Below are positions 1 to 10,759 of a DNA stretch of 64,000 bases, in pieces. Within the stretch, counting starts at the first letter, position 1, and the number at the start of each line of letters is the position of its first letter. The notes under the pieces were generated by a model. The model was not told the DNA's origin, did no database searches, and saw nothing but the letters and a program-made list of their open reading frames with translations. Origin of the DNA: Argyresthia goedartella (Eukaryota; Arthropoda; Insecta; Lepidoptera; Argyresthiidae). The translations under genes were made by a program, and so were the position numbers. The DNA lies in assembly GCA_949825045.1 (NCBI GenBank), contig OX463820.1:6584501-6648500 (forward strand), given 5' to 3'.

Positions 1-916
1 GTTGTAGGAACGGTAGCGGCGTATTTGAGGTTACGGCTCGCTGGATCCCGTTGTAGAAATCGTCGTTGTAGGAACGGTAGCGGCGTACTTGTAGTTACGG
101 CTCGCTGGATCCCGTTGTAGGAGTGATCCCGTTGTAGGATGGAGTAGGAGACCGATGAAGCAGTGGTTCGCAGGATCGCGGCGTAGGCACGGCTCGCAGA
201 ATCCCGTAGTTTGAAGGATGGTTATTTGAAGATTTGAAGGAGTTTGAAGGCTCGCAGGATCCCGGGGTAGTGCGACCCCGGGATAAGGCCTTTAAATGGT
301 ACTTCTTGTTCAGAAGCTGACGTGAGACTCCAGAATTTCAGAAATGTTCCGCTTTTATACCCTTTTTGGAGAGTTCTAAAAATTATTTAAATTAAACGTA
401 ATTTTTGTGAGTGGCCAAGAGAGAAAAAGTATTTTTGTAAAAGTATTGAAGTAAACCTATCAGACCGCTAACGAGTTTGAATGGACATTGCCATGACAAC
501 CAGATAAACAAAGACGTCAACAAACGTCAAAGTTTATTTTCAGGCTCGTAACATAAAATTTAACAAGTTCATATAGCCAAAATTACATAACAACGAAAGG
601 AAAAAGGGTAGCGCACCAGCGCGCACGAAGCCCGAGATTGCAGAGTTTCGGAGAAAGCCAAATACAAGGTCACCAAAGGTAAGCCCCTTCGCTATCGATT
701 TAGAAGTGCTGATAACATGAAAATGCAGAGCGAAAATGATTTGTTAATATGTTCTTATGGTTTAAAACGTTACAGGGTCCTATGAAAATAAAGGTGATGA
801 CAAATATGTAGCATGACAGAGCAAGGTACCCTGAAGGACGAATAAAAAAGACTGATGGTGGAGCTGGAGCTAAGGGATAGGAAGCAAGAATAGCATGTAA
901 GTAGCATAACACTACA
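1..916 (-). mobile_element. LTR of gypsy-like element, 3' LTR cut by window edge
   Basis: Nearly identical to the distal part of the LTR at 2350-3581. It ends in ACTACA at 916, directly followed (917-934) by a C-rich run that is a polypurine tract on the - strand, as expected just upstream of a 3' LTR. Positions 1-130 hold tandem units of roughly 60 bp built on the word GTTGTAGGAACGGTAGCGGC. No host gene is seen. Confidence 0.85.
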
Positions 917-1461
917 TTTTCCCCCCGACCCTGGAAAAAATTTTGACTCAGCAAAAATTTTGATATGTACAAAAATAAACCATAAAAACACAGCTTTGCA
1001 GAAACAGACATCACCAGGCAAAATCAGATATACCCTCTCTTACATTCATCATCTTCATTCCGGTAAGGGTGGAGTTCACATTCAATGACTACCACTCTAA
1101 AAGTGTGTTTTCGTAAGGACATTCAGGCTTACTTATGGAGTTGTCATCCGCTCCTGCGTGGAAAAAAAAATAAGTAGAAGTAAAGAGAAACAAATTAATC
1201 CTAAGGTAGCTTTAGTCGCTACGACTTAAGACAATTAAGAACGGCCAGAGCGGTAGAGCTCGAAGCCAGAGATCAGCCACATCACCAACGAGATGTGTCT
1301 GAAATAAAGATTAAAAAAAATAGGTGAAGACTAACCAACGAAAATTCGAGGTCCTAGAGTAAAATGTGTTGAAGAACACTGGATTAAAGGAAGAAATAAA
1401 ATATTAAGGTGAAAGTGATGGTGATATTTATACATATATACAAAGTAACAGTTAATAGAAG

Positions 1462-2028
1462 TTAAGAAAATTTAAGATTTAATGTCTTTAATGTGCCACT
1501 TGCCTCTAACTCTTTTTGAAGAAAGGATCTTGGACAACTTTTACCATTGAAGGTGTGTCTTTTCAAATCCTTGAAGACGTTAGTTGGAGGGAAAGATTGA
1601 GGTGGTGGTGGAGGACACGGGGTATGGGTCTGGACAGAAGTTTGAGAAACAAGAAGGGGTTCCATGACAGTCGGTTCAGCAGGAAGGTCCAGTGATGGAG
1701 AGTGATTTGCAGTTGAAGGTGGAACCAAGGATCCGAACTGTTTAGAAATATCGTCAAATTTCAACTTCAAAGTATCGAAACTAGCTTTAGAGTCTGGATA
1801 TAAGTCTGTATCTATTCGCTCCAATCTGTAAAAAACATGATTAATAAAAGTTTCTATTAATCGTAAGTATTTGGTTTCCCCTTGTAACAATTTTTCTATT
1901 TTACAATCCAGGTAAGTTAGAGTAGAACCAATTTGAGATAAGTCATCCTCAATCGGAACTGGAGAAGTCAGAATATCTTCGGGGTGAGAATTCGCAACTA
2001 AATGCAAAACCTGTTTTTTAAGGAGCAA
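1462..2028 (-). CDS. Gag-like N-terminal fragment of LTR element
   Basis: 188-codon frame inside the LTR element. The first 90 residues look helical and charged, with a likely coiled coil around residues 35-90. A proline-rich segment follows (six consecutive prolines near residue 140), then the motif FNGKSCPRSFLQKELEAS, which resembles the start of retrotransposon capsid domains (F-x-G, then P-x-x-FL-x-x-L-E). The frame stops shortly after, so the capsid core and any zinc knuckle are missing. Gag identity is an inference from position and this motif; I do not recognise a specific family. Confidence 0.45.
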   Translation of the reverse strand: MLLKKQVLHLVANSHPEDILTSPVPIEDDLSQIGSTLTYLDCKIEKLLQGETKYLRLIETFINHVFYRLERIDTDLYPDSKASFDTLKLKFDDISKQFGSLVPPSTANHSPSLDLPAEPTVMEPLLVSQTSVQTHTPCPPPPPQSFPPTNVFKDLKRHTFNGKSCPRSFLQKELEASGTLKTLNLKFS

Positions 2029-2330
2029 AACAGTATTCGCTGGTTCCTCACATCTAATCTTTACTTCGTATCATTGTTATAGTTAAGTGTAGAGTCAAGT
2101 GTTATAGTTAAGTGTATAGTTAAGTGTTATAGAAGTGAAGTGAAGTGAAGTAATGTTAGTTAAATGTAGGCCTAAATATAATCCAGATGAGTTGAAAAAC
2201 TAGATGAAGTTTTGTTTCAGAATTTGGAAAATGTGAAAAGGATGAATAGATAAAGATTTAAGAGTGAAAGAGAAAGCAAATCAAAGGGAAAAAGACAGGG
2301 CGCAGAAAAGGTGAAGAGTGGAGAAGAACT

Positions 2331-2346
2331 TTTACGTTGGGCGCCA
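2331..2346 (-). other. Primer-binding site, tRNA-Lys type
   Basis: The + strand reads ACGTTGGGCGCCA across 2334-2346, the same as the 3' end of insect tRNA-Lys(CUU) plus CCA. It lies four bases inside the LTR edge at 2350. A second copy of the same site is at 3705-3720, beside the third LTR. Confidence 0.75.
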
Positions 2347-2349
2347 AAA

Positions 2350-3581
2350 TGTCATGTGAGGATACGAACCTACCAGACCCTAACAGAAAACAACAACCAG
2401 GATAAAATTTAAAGTGTCAGTTTATTGGTTATTTACAGTGAAGTCTATAAAAAAGATGATGCGAAGATGAGGATGGATGAAATGAGCACAAGTTTTATAA
2501 AAGACAAATTAAGTATAAAAAGGAAGCGGAGGATACGAAGAGTAGAAGACCGGTGGAGTTAGGGACCAGGATGCAGGTGTATTTGTTGTTGTAGATGTTG
2601 TTGAAATCGTCGTTGTAGGAACGGTAGCGGGCGTACTTGTAGTCCCGGCTCGCAGGATCCCGTTGTAGAAATCGTCGTTGTAGAAACGGTAGCGGCGTAT
2701 TTGAGGTTACGGCTCGCTGGATCCCGTTGTAGAAATCGTCGTTGTAGGAACGGTAGCGGCGTACTTGTAGTTACGGCTCGCTGGATCCCGTTGTAGGAGT
2801 GATCCCGTTGTAGGATGGAGTAGGAGACCGATGAAGCAGTGGTTCGCAGGATCGCGGCGTAGGCACGGCTCGCAGAATCCCGTAGTTTGAAGGATGGTTA
2901 TTTGAAGATTTGAAGGAGTTTGAAGGCTCGCAGGATCCCGGGGTAGTGCGACCCCGGGATAAGGCCTTTAAATGGTACTTCTTGTTCAGAAGCTGACGTG
3001 AGACTCTAGAATTTCAGAAATGTTTCGCTTTTATACCCTTTTCGGAGAGTTCTAAAAATTATTTAAATTAAACGTAATTTTTGTGAGTGGCCAAGAGAGA
3101 AAAAGTATTTTTGTAAAAGTATTGAAGTAAACCTATCAGACCGCTAACGAGTTTGAATGGACATTGCCATGACAACCAGATAAACAAAGACGTCAACAAA
3201 CGTCAAAGTTTATTTTCAGGCTCGTAATATAAAATTTAACAAGTTCACATAGCCAAAATTACATAACAACGAAAGGAAAAAGGGTAGCGCACCAGCGCGC
3301 ACGAAGCCCGAGATTGCAGAGTTTCAGAACAAGGTCACCAAAGGTAAGCCCCTTCGCTATCGATTTAGAAGTGCTGATAACATGAAAATGCAGAGCGAAA
3401 ATGATTTGTTAATGTGTTCTTATGGTTTAAAACGTTACAGGGTCCTATGAAAATAAAGGTGATGACAAATATGAAGCATGACAGAGCAAGGTACCCTGAA
3501 GAACGAACAAAAAAGACTGATGGTGGAGCTGGAGCTAAGGGATAGGAAGCAAGAATAGCATGTAAGTAGCATAACACTACA
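2350..3581 (-). mobile_element. Complete LTR (5' LTR of the element)
   Basis: 1232 bp beginning TGT at 2350 and ending ACA at 3581 (the ends are self-complementary in LTR fashion). It is almost identical to 1-916 over the shared part and to 3724-4825 with a few indels. The tandem GTTGTAGGAACGG units at 2590-2820 are expanded relative to LTR 3. A conserved GC-rich box near 2930-2965 (CGGGGTAGTGCGACCCCGGG) is present in all three LTRs. Confidence 0.85.
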
Positions 3582-3723
3582 AGTTTTGTTTTAGAATTTG
3601 GAAAATGTGAAAAGGATGAATAGATAAAGATTTAAGAGTGAAAGAGAAAGCAAATCAAAGGGAAAGAGACAAGGCGCAGAAAAGGTGAAGAGTGGAGAAG
3701 AACTTTTACGTTGGGCGCCAAAA
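3582..3723 (-). mobile_element. Short internal remnant between two LTRs
   Basis: 142 bp matching the primer-site end of the internal region (compare 2207-2349), ending with the same tRNA-Lys primer site. No polypurine tract or coding sequence remains. It joins LTR 2 directly to LTR 3, so the three LTRs form a chain rather than independent insertions. Confidence 0.75.
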
Positions 3724-4825
3724 TGTCGTGTAACTATACGAACCTAACCAGAACCTAACAGAAAACAACGAGAATAAAATTTAGTAGTAACAGTTTATTA
3801 GTTATTTACAATGAAGACGATAAAAAAATGATACGAAGATGAGGATGGATGAGATGAGAACAGGTTTTTTATAAAACACAGGTTAAGTAAAAAAAGGAAG
3901 CGGAGGACACGGAGAGTAGGAGACCGGTGGGGTTTATGACCAGGATGCAGGTGTATTTGTTGTTGTAGATGTTGTTGAAATCGTCGTTGTAGGAACGGTA
4001 GCGGGCGTACTTGTAGTTACGGCTCGCAGGATCCCGTTGTAGGATCGGCTCGCAGGATCGCGGCGTAGGCACGGCTCGCAGAATCCCGTTGTTTGAAGGA
4101 TTGTTTGAAGGTTTGAGGGAGTTTGAAGGCCCGCAGGATCCCGTTGTTTGAAGGATTGTTTGAAGGTTTGAGGGAGTTTGAAGGCTCGCAGGATCCCGGG
4201 GTAGTGCGACCCCGGGATAAGGCCTTTAAGTGGTACTTCTAGTTCAGAAGCTGACGTGAGACTCTAGAATTTCAGAAATGTTCCGCTTTTACACCCTTTT
4301 TGGAGAGTTCTAAAAATTATTTAAATTAAACGTAATTTTTGTGAGTGGCCAAGAGAGAAAAAGAATTTTGTAAAAGTATTGAAGCAAACATATCAGACCG
4401 CTAACGAGTTTGAATGGACATTGCCATGACAACCAGATAAACAACGACGTCAACAAATGTCAAAGTTTAGTTTCAGGCTCGTAATACGATAAACAACAAT
4501 AAAACCATGAAGTAAATGAAGTAACAATGAATATAAAAAAGTAGCGCACCAGCGCGCACGAAGCCCGAGATTGCAGAGTTTCGGAGAAAGCCAAAAACAA
4601 GGTCACCAAAGGTAAACCCCTTCCCTATCGATTTACAAGAGCTGATAGTGTGAAAATACAAAGCGAAAATGATTTGTTAATGTGTTCTTATGGTTTAAAA
4701 CGTTACAGGGTCCTATGAAAATAAAGGTGATACCAAATATACAGCTCTGCAGCTCAGCAAGAATCCAGCTGAAAAGCATGAAAGCATGAAAAGCAGGAAT
4801 AGCATGTAAGTAGCATAACACTACA
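3724..4825 (-). mobile_element. Third LTR in tandem chain
   Basis: Starts TGTCGTG at 3724 and ends CACTACA at 4825. It is slightly shorter than LTR 2 because it has fewer of the 60-bp tandem units. It holds a duplicated segment at 4085-4190 (GAATCCCGTTGTTTGAAGGA repeated). The sequence from 4826 onward is LINE-A, so this is the outer border of the LTR insertion. Confidence 0.8.
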
Positions 4826-5187
4826 GACTAGAGATGTATATAAAAAACTTACCCCCAAACAGAACCCCAACAAAATTTATTCTGACTTTTTCAACATTAT
4901 TCAAACAGAATTCGACAAAGTTTTTAAATAAAAGAAAGTCAGTGCCAACAGTTTGTAGAACTGCAAAAACTTACATATTAATAGAAAAATACAAAATTAA
5001 AATAATAGAATGAAAACGGTTTGGCAAATCATAAACCGTGAAACTGGCAAAGCTATACCAAGGGACAATTATTTCTGCTTTAATATAGGTGATGATGTTG
5101 TTAAATCCAACGCTGAGGTAGCTCGAGCTTTTGAAACATTCTTCACCAGTACCCTTACTCACAACAGAGCGTCTAAATTCATCCCCG
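4826..5187 (+). mobile_element. LINE-A fragment (ORF2, before the RT core)
   Basis: Matches 13490-14015 of the longer LINE-A copy with an internal deletion. A recognisable frame is seen at 5010-5160 (MKTVWQIINRETGK... followed by FETFFTS). The left side is interrupted by the LTR chain, so the LINE was there first. Similarity stops near 5187. Confidence 0.75.
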
Positions 5188-6029
5188 TGACCCTACTTCT
5201 GTAACCGAATACCCCTAAGGTTAAGGTTAAGGTAATTGTAAGCGTTACAGTAGCGCCCAACGTGGTTGTCTTGTTCCGATGGTACTGGTTGGTATCAGAT
5301 CTATCTAGCTTGACGCAATACTGTGGACGAGGAGGTGCCTACAGCAGCAAACTGTAATGTTCTACCCGCTTACTTTTTATAATCGTTTAAGGTAATGATT
5401 AATTGTTCTAAAGCAATTATATTTGTCGATTGATGCGTATTAGGTCTTGTATTGTATACTAATTAAAGTGAACTTTCTTACTCCTAGTGCTTAGATGAAT
5501 CTAGAAGTATTTAATTATTAATTTTGTAAGGGTAAGACTTACGTAACAATTTGCATTTGGAATTTGATTTTGCATGCAAATTACACAAAAAATACAGAAA
5601 CTTTCCTGCAGGATCTTCGTTTGACTCTTTCACAATTTTATGTTTTTACATGTATTTACGGTGCATTTTTCGCATTAATCGGCTTTTTAGCCTTTTTAAT
5701 GGTCGCTTGAATTTTAGAGTAATAACATTATTTTCGATCGCTTTTTCTATGGAATATTAAGATTTGTATGAGTTTTCGATCGGTTTTATTTGTGGATTTG
5801 GTCATGAGATATAAAAATAGAATATTTTAGATCCGATTTTATATGGAAAATGGAAATAAACAATGTTAGCATTTCACTTTTTCAATTTAGACTATTTGTT
5901 TTTTTTTTCAATTATTTACACCTACTCTGTTTATTTTATATCAACCGAGATATTGATTCGTTTACATTAAGTACATTACAAATTACAATTGATAATATTC
6001 AATTTCTATTAAGGATTTCTATTTCTATT
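5188..6029. other. No gene recognised
   Basis: AT-rich sequence of about 840 bp. Short frames occur but show no codon structure or motif I can support. A brief AAGGTTAAGGTTAAGGT run near 5216-5232 is not the insect telomere repeat (TTAGG). Confidence 0.5.
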
Positions 6030-7083
6030 CTGTTAGGATTTGGCACTAGATTAGGTGGTGAGGCTGCCATCTATGGTACTCGAGCTTTCTCTATGGATTC
6101 CAAAAACACAGATTGCGTCATTTTAAAATTTGACATAAAAAACGCATTCAACTCTGTAGAGCGTGAGTAAGAGAAAATGTGCCGTGCCTCTTTCCTTACC
6201 TTTTTCAGGTTTACTTCTCGCCATCAAACCTGTATTTTAACGAATCTCTCATTCTTTCTCAGGTTGGTGCACAGCAGGGTGATTCACTGGGCCCTTTAAT
6301 TTTCTGCCTAGTTATATAAAAGGTGATCTCTAAGCTTGAATCCCTGCTGAACATCTGGTACCTCGATGACGGTGCACTTGGGTGTACCCTGGAAGAAGCA
6401 GCGGCGGCCCTGCGTAGCGGGTTGCTCCCCTCCCTCAAATATGGCGAGGGGGGTGATAGCTGGTGCAGATGTCATACTCGTGAACGGGTGCTGCTTGGGG
6501 GGACTGGTCCAGTCTGGTTTCCCATAAGTTATGTTCATTACTGCTTCTCTTTGTTCTTATTTATTTATTTTGTTAGATTGCTATTTTGAGACATCTTATT
6601 GGCAAGTGCCATAAATAAGTATAGATACGATGTTATTATATTGTCATTAGATTAGATAATTTTATATCGTACATTGTGTAAAAAAAAATGACGAAAATTG
6701 AAAAAGATACTTCCCCATAGAGTATCTTGGTGCTATCTTCTCTGACGGGCGTATTTCCGAAGCACTGGTAGAGTTCAAGGAGTTTATTTTTCCTGTGAGA
6801 GATTCAGCCATGAATCACCACTTGAAAGGGAGATTTCCTTTTTCAAACTCAAACCAGTTATGTACTCATTAGTTTAGTTGATCTTAATTGATTTATTTTT
6901 TATTTATTTTTCCATTTATTTGAGACTTAAGTAAGTGTTTGACTTGTAATAGTACATTACTGTCGCGGTCTGTAATGACTGCGTTGCTGGTCGCACTGTT
7001 GGTGGCCGAAAGCGCAGCATAGCGCAGCTCAAGGCCTACACAGCGCGATCAGCATTGCAGGCTTTGATGGACAAGCTGTAATA
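6030..7083 (+). pseudogene. Degenerate non-LTR reverse transcriptase, unassigned clade
   Basis: Broken RT pieces appear in order. RLGGEAAIYGTRAF and ILKFDIKNAFNSVERE (about 6048-6170) carry the first RT Asp motif. GAQQGDSLGPLIFCLVI (about 6262-6317) is the QGD-type motif B. LESLLNIWYLDDGALG (about 6330-6385) contains the YLDD active-site box. EYLGAIFSDGR follows near 6719, and a plausible C-terminus, GRKRSIAQLKAYTARSALQ, ends at a TAA near 7082. Stops and frameshifts separate the blocks. The QQGD/YLDD combination differs from the other LINEs in this window, which have PQG and FADD. Confidence 0.65.
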
Positions 7084-7098
7084 AATGCCGATTTTTTA

Positions 7099-8900
7099 AT
7101 TTTTTTTTGTTGGAGGGGGAAAAAAATGGAATTACCCATGCCCAGGAGTCAGACCTCCCTGCTATATCTGGGTCCCCACATATTGAGCGGGCATCAGCTC
7201 GTGTGGTATACGGACTAAAAACAACCCCTTGTGTTTACAGTTGTCCTACTAAGACTTTACTGTGAGCCATGGCCTCGGTATATGCTGAAGGCTTTCTACC
7301 TGCAATTTGCCCTTTTGGGCGATATATATGTGTATATGATATATATGGGAGGAGTTTGCCTGCTTACCCGATTTCATGAGCGGACATCAGCTCATAGTCA
7401 ACGGGCATGATAGCGGCATGTTAGGGGGGCAGATAGCACCCATTACTAAAAGGTGTTTTTTTTTTTAAAACCTATCCTAATCCTAAACTACTCTATATTT
7501 GGGTCATTTAGGGGGCTCTGATCTGACAGCCTTCGTCAAGTTGACGTGCCTGAGGGGCGGGGGTTGGTTGGGCTTTAAGAGCTTTCGTGATAACGTTCTA
7601 GGAGGACGTCTTTGGGGCGCCTTTTGAAAAGGTGTTTCTTATTTATATCTGGGGTCGATGTAACCTTTGTGTGTGCAATAAAGAATTATGAATGAAATTG
7701 CTTTACTGTGGGGAGTCTAAAGTCACTATGGAGGTCTACGTTGCGCATGTACCACGGGGCACCTACGGCTTTTCGCATAAAGCGGTTTTGTGAAACCTGA
7801 AGAGGCTTAAGGGAGTGGGAGCAGTGTGCAAAGACTGGGCTTGCATATGTGAAGACCGGACGGATGGAAGTTTTAAATAGAGTTATTTTGCAGCGCAATG
7901 GGAGTTTGCTTTTACTTCTCATGAGCGGGTGAAGCCTACTCATGTAGAAGGCTGCTTTGTCGCGGACCGTTTTAATGTGGGTTTTGAAGATTAGTCGGGA
8001 GTCTAATGTCACGCCTAAATACTTCGCTTTATTCTCCCAGGGGATAGGGCGGTCAAAGAGGGTGATTTCGGGTAGTGAAGAGGACGCGCGGTCAGCTCGA
8101 GTCTTTCCCCTTGAGAAAAACATGGCTGCGCTTTTCACGGGGTTCATCTCTATTCTCCATTTGAGAGCCCATTCACAGAGGTCAGTTACTGCTTTCTGGA
8201 GTACTTGACAAACGCGCGCCCTCTTTCTAGTGGTGTAAGAGAGCGCCGTATCGTTGGCGTAAAGGGCTAGCTCGACGTATGGCGTGCGAGGGATGTCTTG
8301 GACGTAAAGTGAAATGAGGGTAGGGGAGAGAACTGTGCCTTGCGGGACTCCGGCGGCTATGGGGTGGGGCCTAGAACGCGATTTTTCTACTCGATAGCAA
8401 AAACTGCGCTCAGTGAGGTAGTCTTTGATAATGAGTACAAGCCTATCGGGGAGGTTGAGTTGGTAAAGTTTATAAATAAGACCATTGTGCCAAACTTTGT
8501 CAAAAGTTTTCGCTACGCCAAAGAATATTGCGCCGGTATCTTTGGACTTTGCCGTTGTGTGGAACCCTTTGTAAATGTGCTCCGTTATGCGGTGCACCTG
8601 TTGGACGCACGAGTGTTTGGGTCTAAAGCCAAACTGCTCGTTGGGTATGAGGTTTTTATCTATGCAAATGTCTTTGTGTCGGTTGAGAATAAGCCGTTCA
8701 TAGACTTTGCCTATGGAAGAGAGTAAGCTAATGGGGCGACAGCAAGTGGGGTCGGTTCGATCTTACCGGGGTTTGTGAAAGCCAATAACGTCAGCTTCTT
8801 TCCATGCGGTTGGAAAGGCACAGAGACGGAAGGAGGCATTGAAAATTACCGTAAGGGTTGTTAGGAGTCTGAGAGGGAAGGAATTTTCCATCTCCAGCTC
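7099..8900 (-). mobile_element. Jockey-type LINE, 5' truncated
   Basis: The RT-coding part is at about 7686-8890, followed on the - strand by a 3' region reaching an A-rich end near 7099-7108. A second A-run (T-run on +) at 7457-7468 could mark an internal A-rich tract or a separate 3' end. The last 160 bp (7099-7258) recurs at 41279-41438 as a clean retroposed insertion, which supports 7099 as the true 3' end. A short motif near 7668-7690 (GTGTGCAATAAAGAATTATGAAT) also occurs near 47211 and may be another repeat's tail. Confidence 0.7.
7686..8890 (-). pseudogene. Jockey-like reverse transcriptase, inactivated
   Basis: The frame 7686-8597 encodes 303 residues. Visible RT blocks are IFFGVAKTFDKVWHNGL (motif A), GVPQGTVLSPTLISLYV (motif B) and LALYANDTALS (motif C). 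KYLGVTLDSRLIFKTH and the C-terminal thumb follow. N-terminal RT sequence (PTAWKEADVI, CRPISLLSSIGKVYERLIL) continues upstream to about 8890 behind a stop. Two key positions are mutated: the motif A Asp is Gly (FGVAK for F-x-D-x-x-K), and motif C reads YAND instead of YADD. Both changes remove metal-binding aspartates, so this copy should be catalytically dead. Confidence 0.8.
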
Positions 8901-8934
8901 ATGATGTAGGGAAATAGTGAACATTTTCGATATT

Positions 8935-9323
8935 TGCTTTTTCTAAATATAAGTCAGCTATTTTTTCGTTTGCTTTGTGAAGTTATTGTTCGAGAAACCT
9001 GCATCGATCCCGGGCAGAATAGAGGTCAACCTGAATATTTTCGAAAGACTTTATGAGTAGTTCCAGCCGGCATATCGCTGATTGAGATGCCTTACACGTT
9101 GCCCGCAGACTAGTAACACTGTCAATCAGCTGGGTGTTTTTGCTTTTAAGCGTCTCAACTCAAAGTTTGTCTCATCTCTTTCTGCTAGTAGGCGGTTGTT
9201 GATCTCTTCGGCTTCAGTTATGTTCTGTTGAAGCTTGTCCATCTGTTGCTCAGAATACATTCTGCGGGTCATCATCTTACTATCTGGTTGGTGGCAGGCT
9301 CTGAGAAACAAACAACGAAGCAC
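8935..9323 (-). pseudogene. Coiled-coil ORF remnant, family unknown
   Basis: The - strand reads a heptad-rich helix (YSEQQMDKLQQNITEAEEIN, then RLLAERDETNFELRRLKAK). After a frameshift near 9150 it continues with QLIDSVTSLRATCKASQSAI and further helical sequence, with one in-frame stop, to about 8935. It abuts the Jockey-type RT on the same strand and could be an ORF1 or gag remnant. I do not recognise a family. Confidence 0.35.
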
Positions 9324-10759
9324 CTATATTTCTGGCTTATTTAGGAATTCTAACCTGGTACTGTAGTTCCCTACTTCAATGATATTGCTCAGTGCCTAGT
9401 GAATAGCTAAATACATAAACAGAAACTAGATCGAAACTGATAGGAAAACGCAGGAAACCTGAAAGTACCTAGTAAAAGTGTATGATGTAAGTTTTTTAAA
9501 TTCTAACCTGAGCAGGGCCTAATATTGTAGTGTCGATAAGGGGGCGCGGCGGAAGCCGAGCGTTTTCAACAATTCTGCTAGCCGTGTAGGTGTGTCAGCT
9601 GAGATATAGATAGTTAAACAGGTGTATGCAAGTTGAGACAACTGTATAATCATAGAACTTCCACAGAAGATCGATCTTTTCGCAATTTACACTGACAATA
9701 GGTTGGTCGGTAATCAATTTGCAGTGATACATGGAATGCGTGTGGTTCTGATTAGTTCTGTCTAAAATATGTGTTGAGCATGATTAGATTATGGAACAAA
9801 GTACTCAGCTGGTAAATTCCTTTGTGTTATTCAAATTCACATTCGAGTAACGGCTCGGTGGATGATGCAATCTTCTTTGTGACGGAGAAAAACTGGCCAC
9901 ATACACCCTAACAACACGTTTATACTATATTTACAATAAATATATGCCCTAAATATGAATAAAATTACAATTAAAATCAGTTGCCGTTTCTTTGACAGCT
10001 GACCGGCCGGCGGCGTGAAGAGTTATTTCGAGAAAGAGATGTTCAGCATGCTCGCAGTACTGGCTAGGGGACGCGCTGATCACCCTGCACGGGGTTTCCG
10101 CACACAGGTAGTTAGCGACGCCCCCATCGACTTTCCACTTCTGAGGGCTGTCTAAAACCCTGTACCCAGTGAATTTTTAATAGTTTTAGGAAATTTTAGG
10201 AAAATTAGGAATCCTAGTATCCATCAATATGAACAACTTTCCTCAGTACATTGACCTCATCAGCTGATTTATGGAATATTTTTTTTGGATATATTTATTT
10301 GGGAAAGTTGTTCATATAAACACATATACTATCATTCCCCGAAGTTCACAAAACGAATAAAAAGTCACCGTGTATAATATAGTCAGCCTAATAACAGTTC
10401 TCACACAGTTTTAAGTTTAAAAATGATCCAATATACTTGCTTGTGATGCTGCTTGGGCTACTTAAACATTTTAAACATTTGCTATTTTGGGAATTTCCTT
10501 CTATACTTCGCCGTTGCTGTCTTATCTTTTCAGGAATAACTCATTGAGTTAGTTGGTAGTACTACTGGATAAGTGGTTAACACACATTTCTCCGCTCACA
10601 CAAACACACAGATAGATAAATATATTATAGATAAAAGAGAAGAGATTAGATGATGTCAAGATTTATATCAATAGTTATATTTCGAATGATAAGCTGTAGT
10701 TTCTCAGCGCATTGGTGTGTTGTATAGTCTATAAACTGTCAGTTTTAAGGGAAATAAAA
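9324..10759. other. Upstream region of Tsp-1; one inverted repeat, no gene seen
   Basis: About 1.4 kb with no supported coding sequence. Positions 10227-10242 and 10303-10318 form a 16-bp inverted repeat (ATATGAACAACTTTCC) around a loop of about 60 nt, a probable foldback remnant. The promoter of Tsp-1 should lie at the right end, but I see no convincing TATA box; TCTATAAACTGTCAGTTT near 10728 is a weak candidate. Confidence 0.5.

Larger units (their letters stand above)
917..2349 (-). mobile_element. Internal region of non-autonomous LTR retrotransposon
   Basis: This stretch of about 1.4 kb lies between two LTRs. On the - strand the primer-binding site at 2331-2346 reads TGGCGCCCAACGTAAA; its first 13 bases are complementary to the 3' end of insect tRNA-Lys(CUU) including CCA. 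The other end carries the polypurine tract at 917-934. Only one reading frame of note is present (1462-2028); protease, reverse transcriptase, RNase H and integrase are absent, so the copy must depend on another element. Gypsy-type assignment rests on the tRNA-Lys primer site and is moderate. Confidence 0.75.

Noticed and set aside
5216..5232. TAAGGTTAAGGTTAAGG run that could be telomere repeat
   Set aside because: Insect telomeres use TTAGG; this is three units of a different hexamer and is isolated.
5850..6030. AT-rich open frame with hydrophobic residues
   Set aside because: Phe/Leu/Ile-rich translation of an AT-rich tract; the real RT homology starts only near 6030.
8340..8726. 128-codon + strand frame
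   Set aside because: It is antisense to the Jockey-type RT, which has clear motifs on the other strand.
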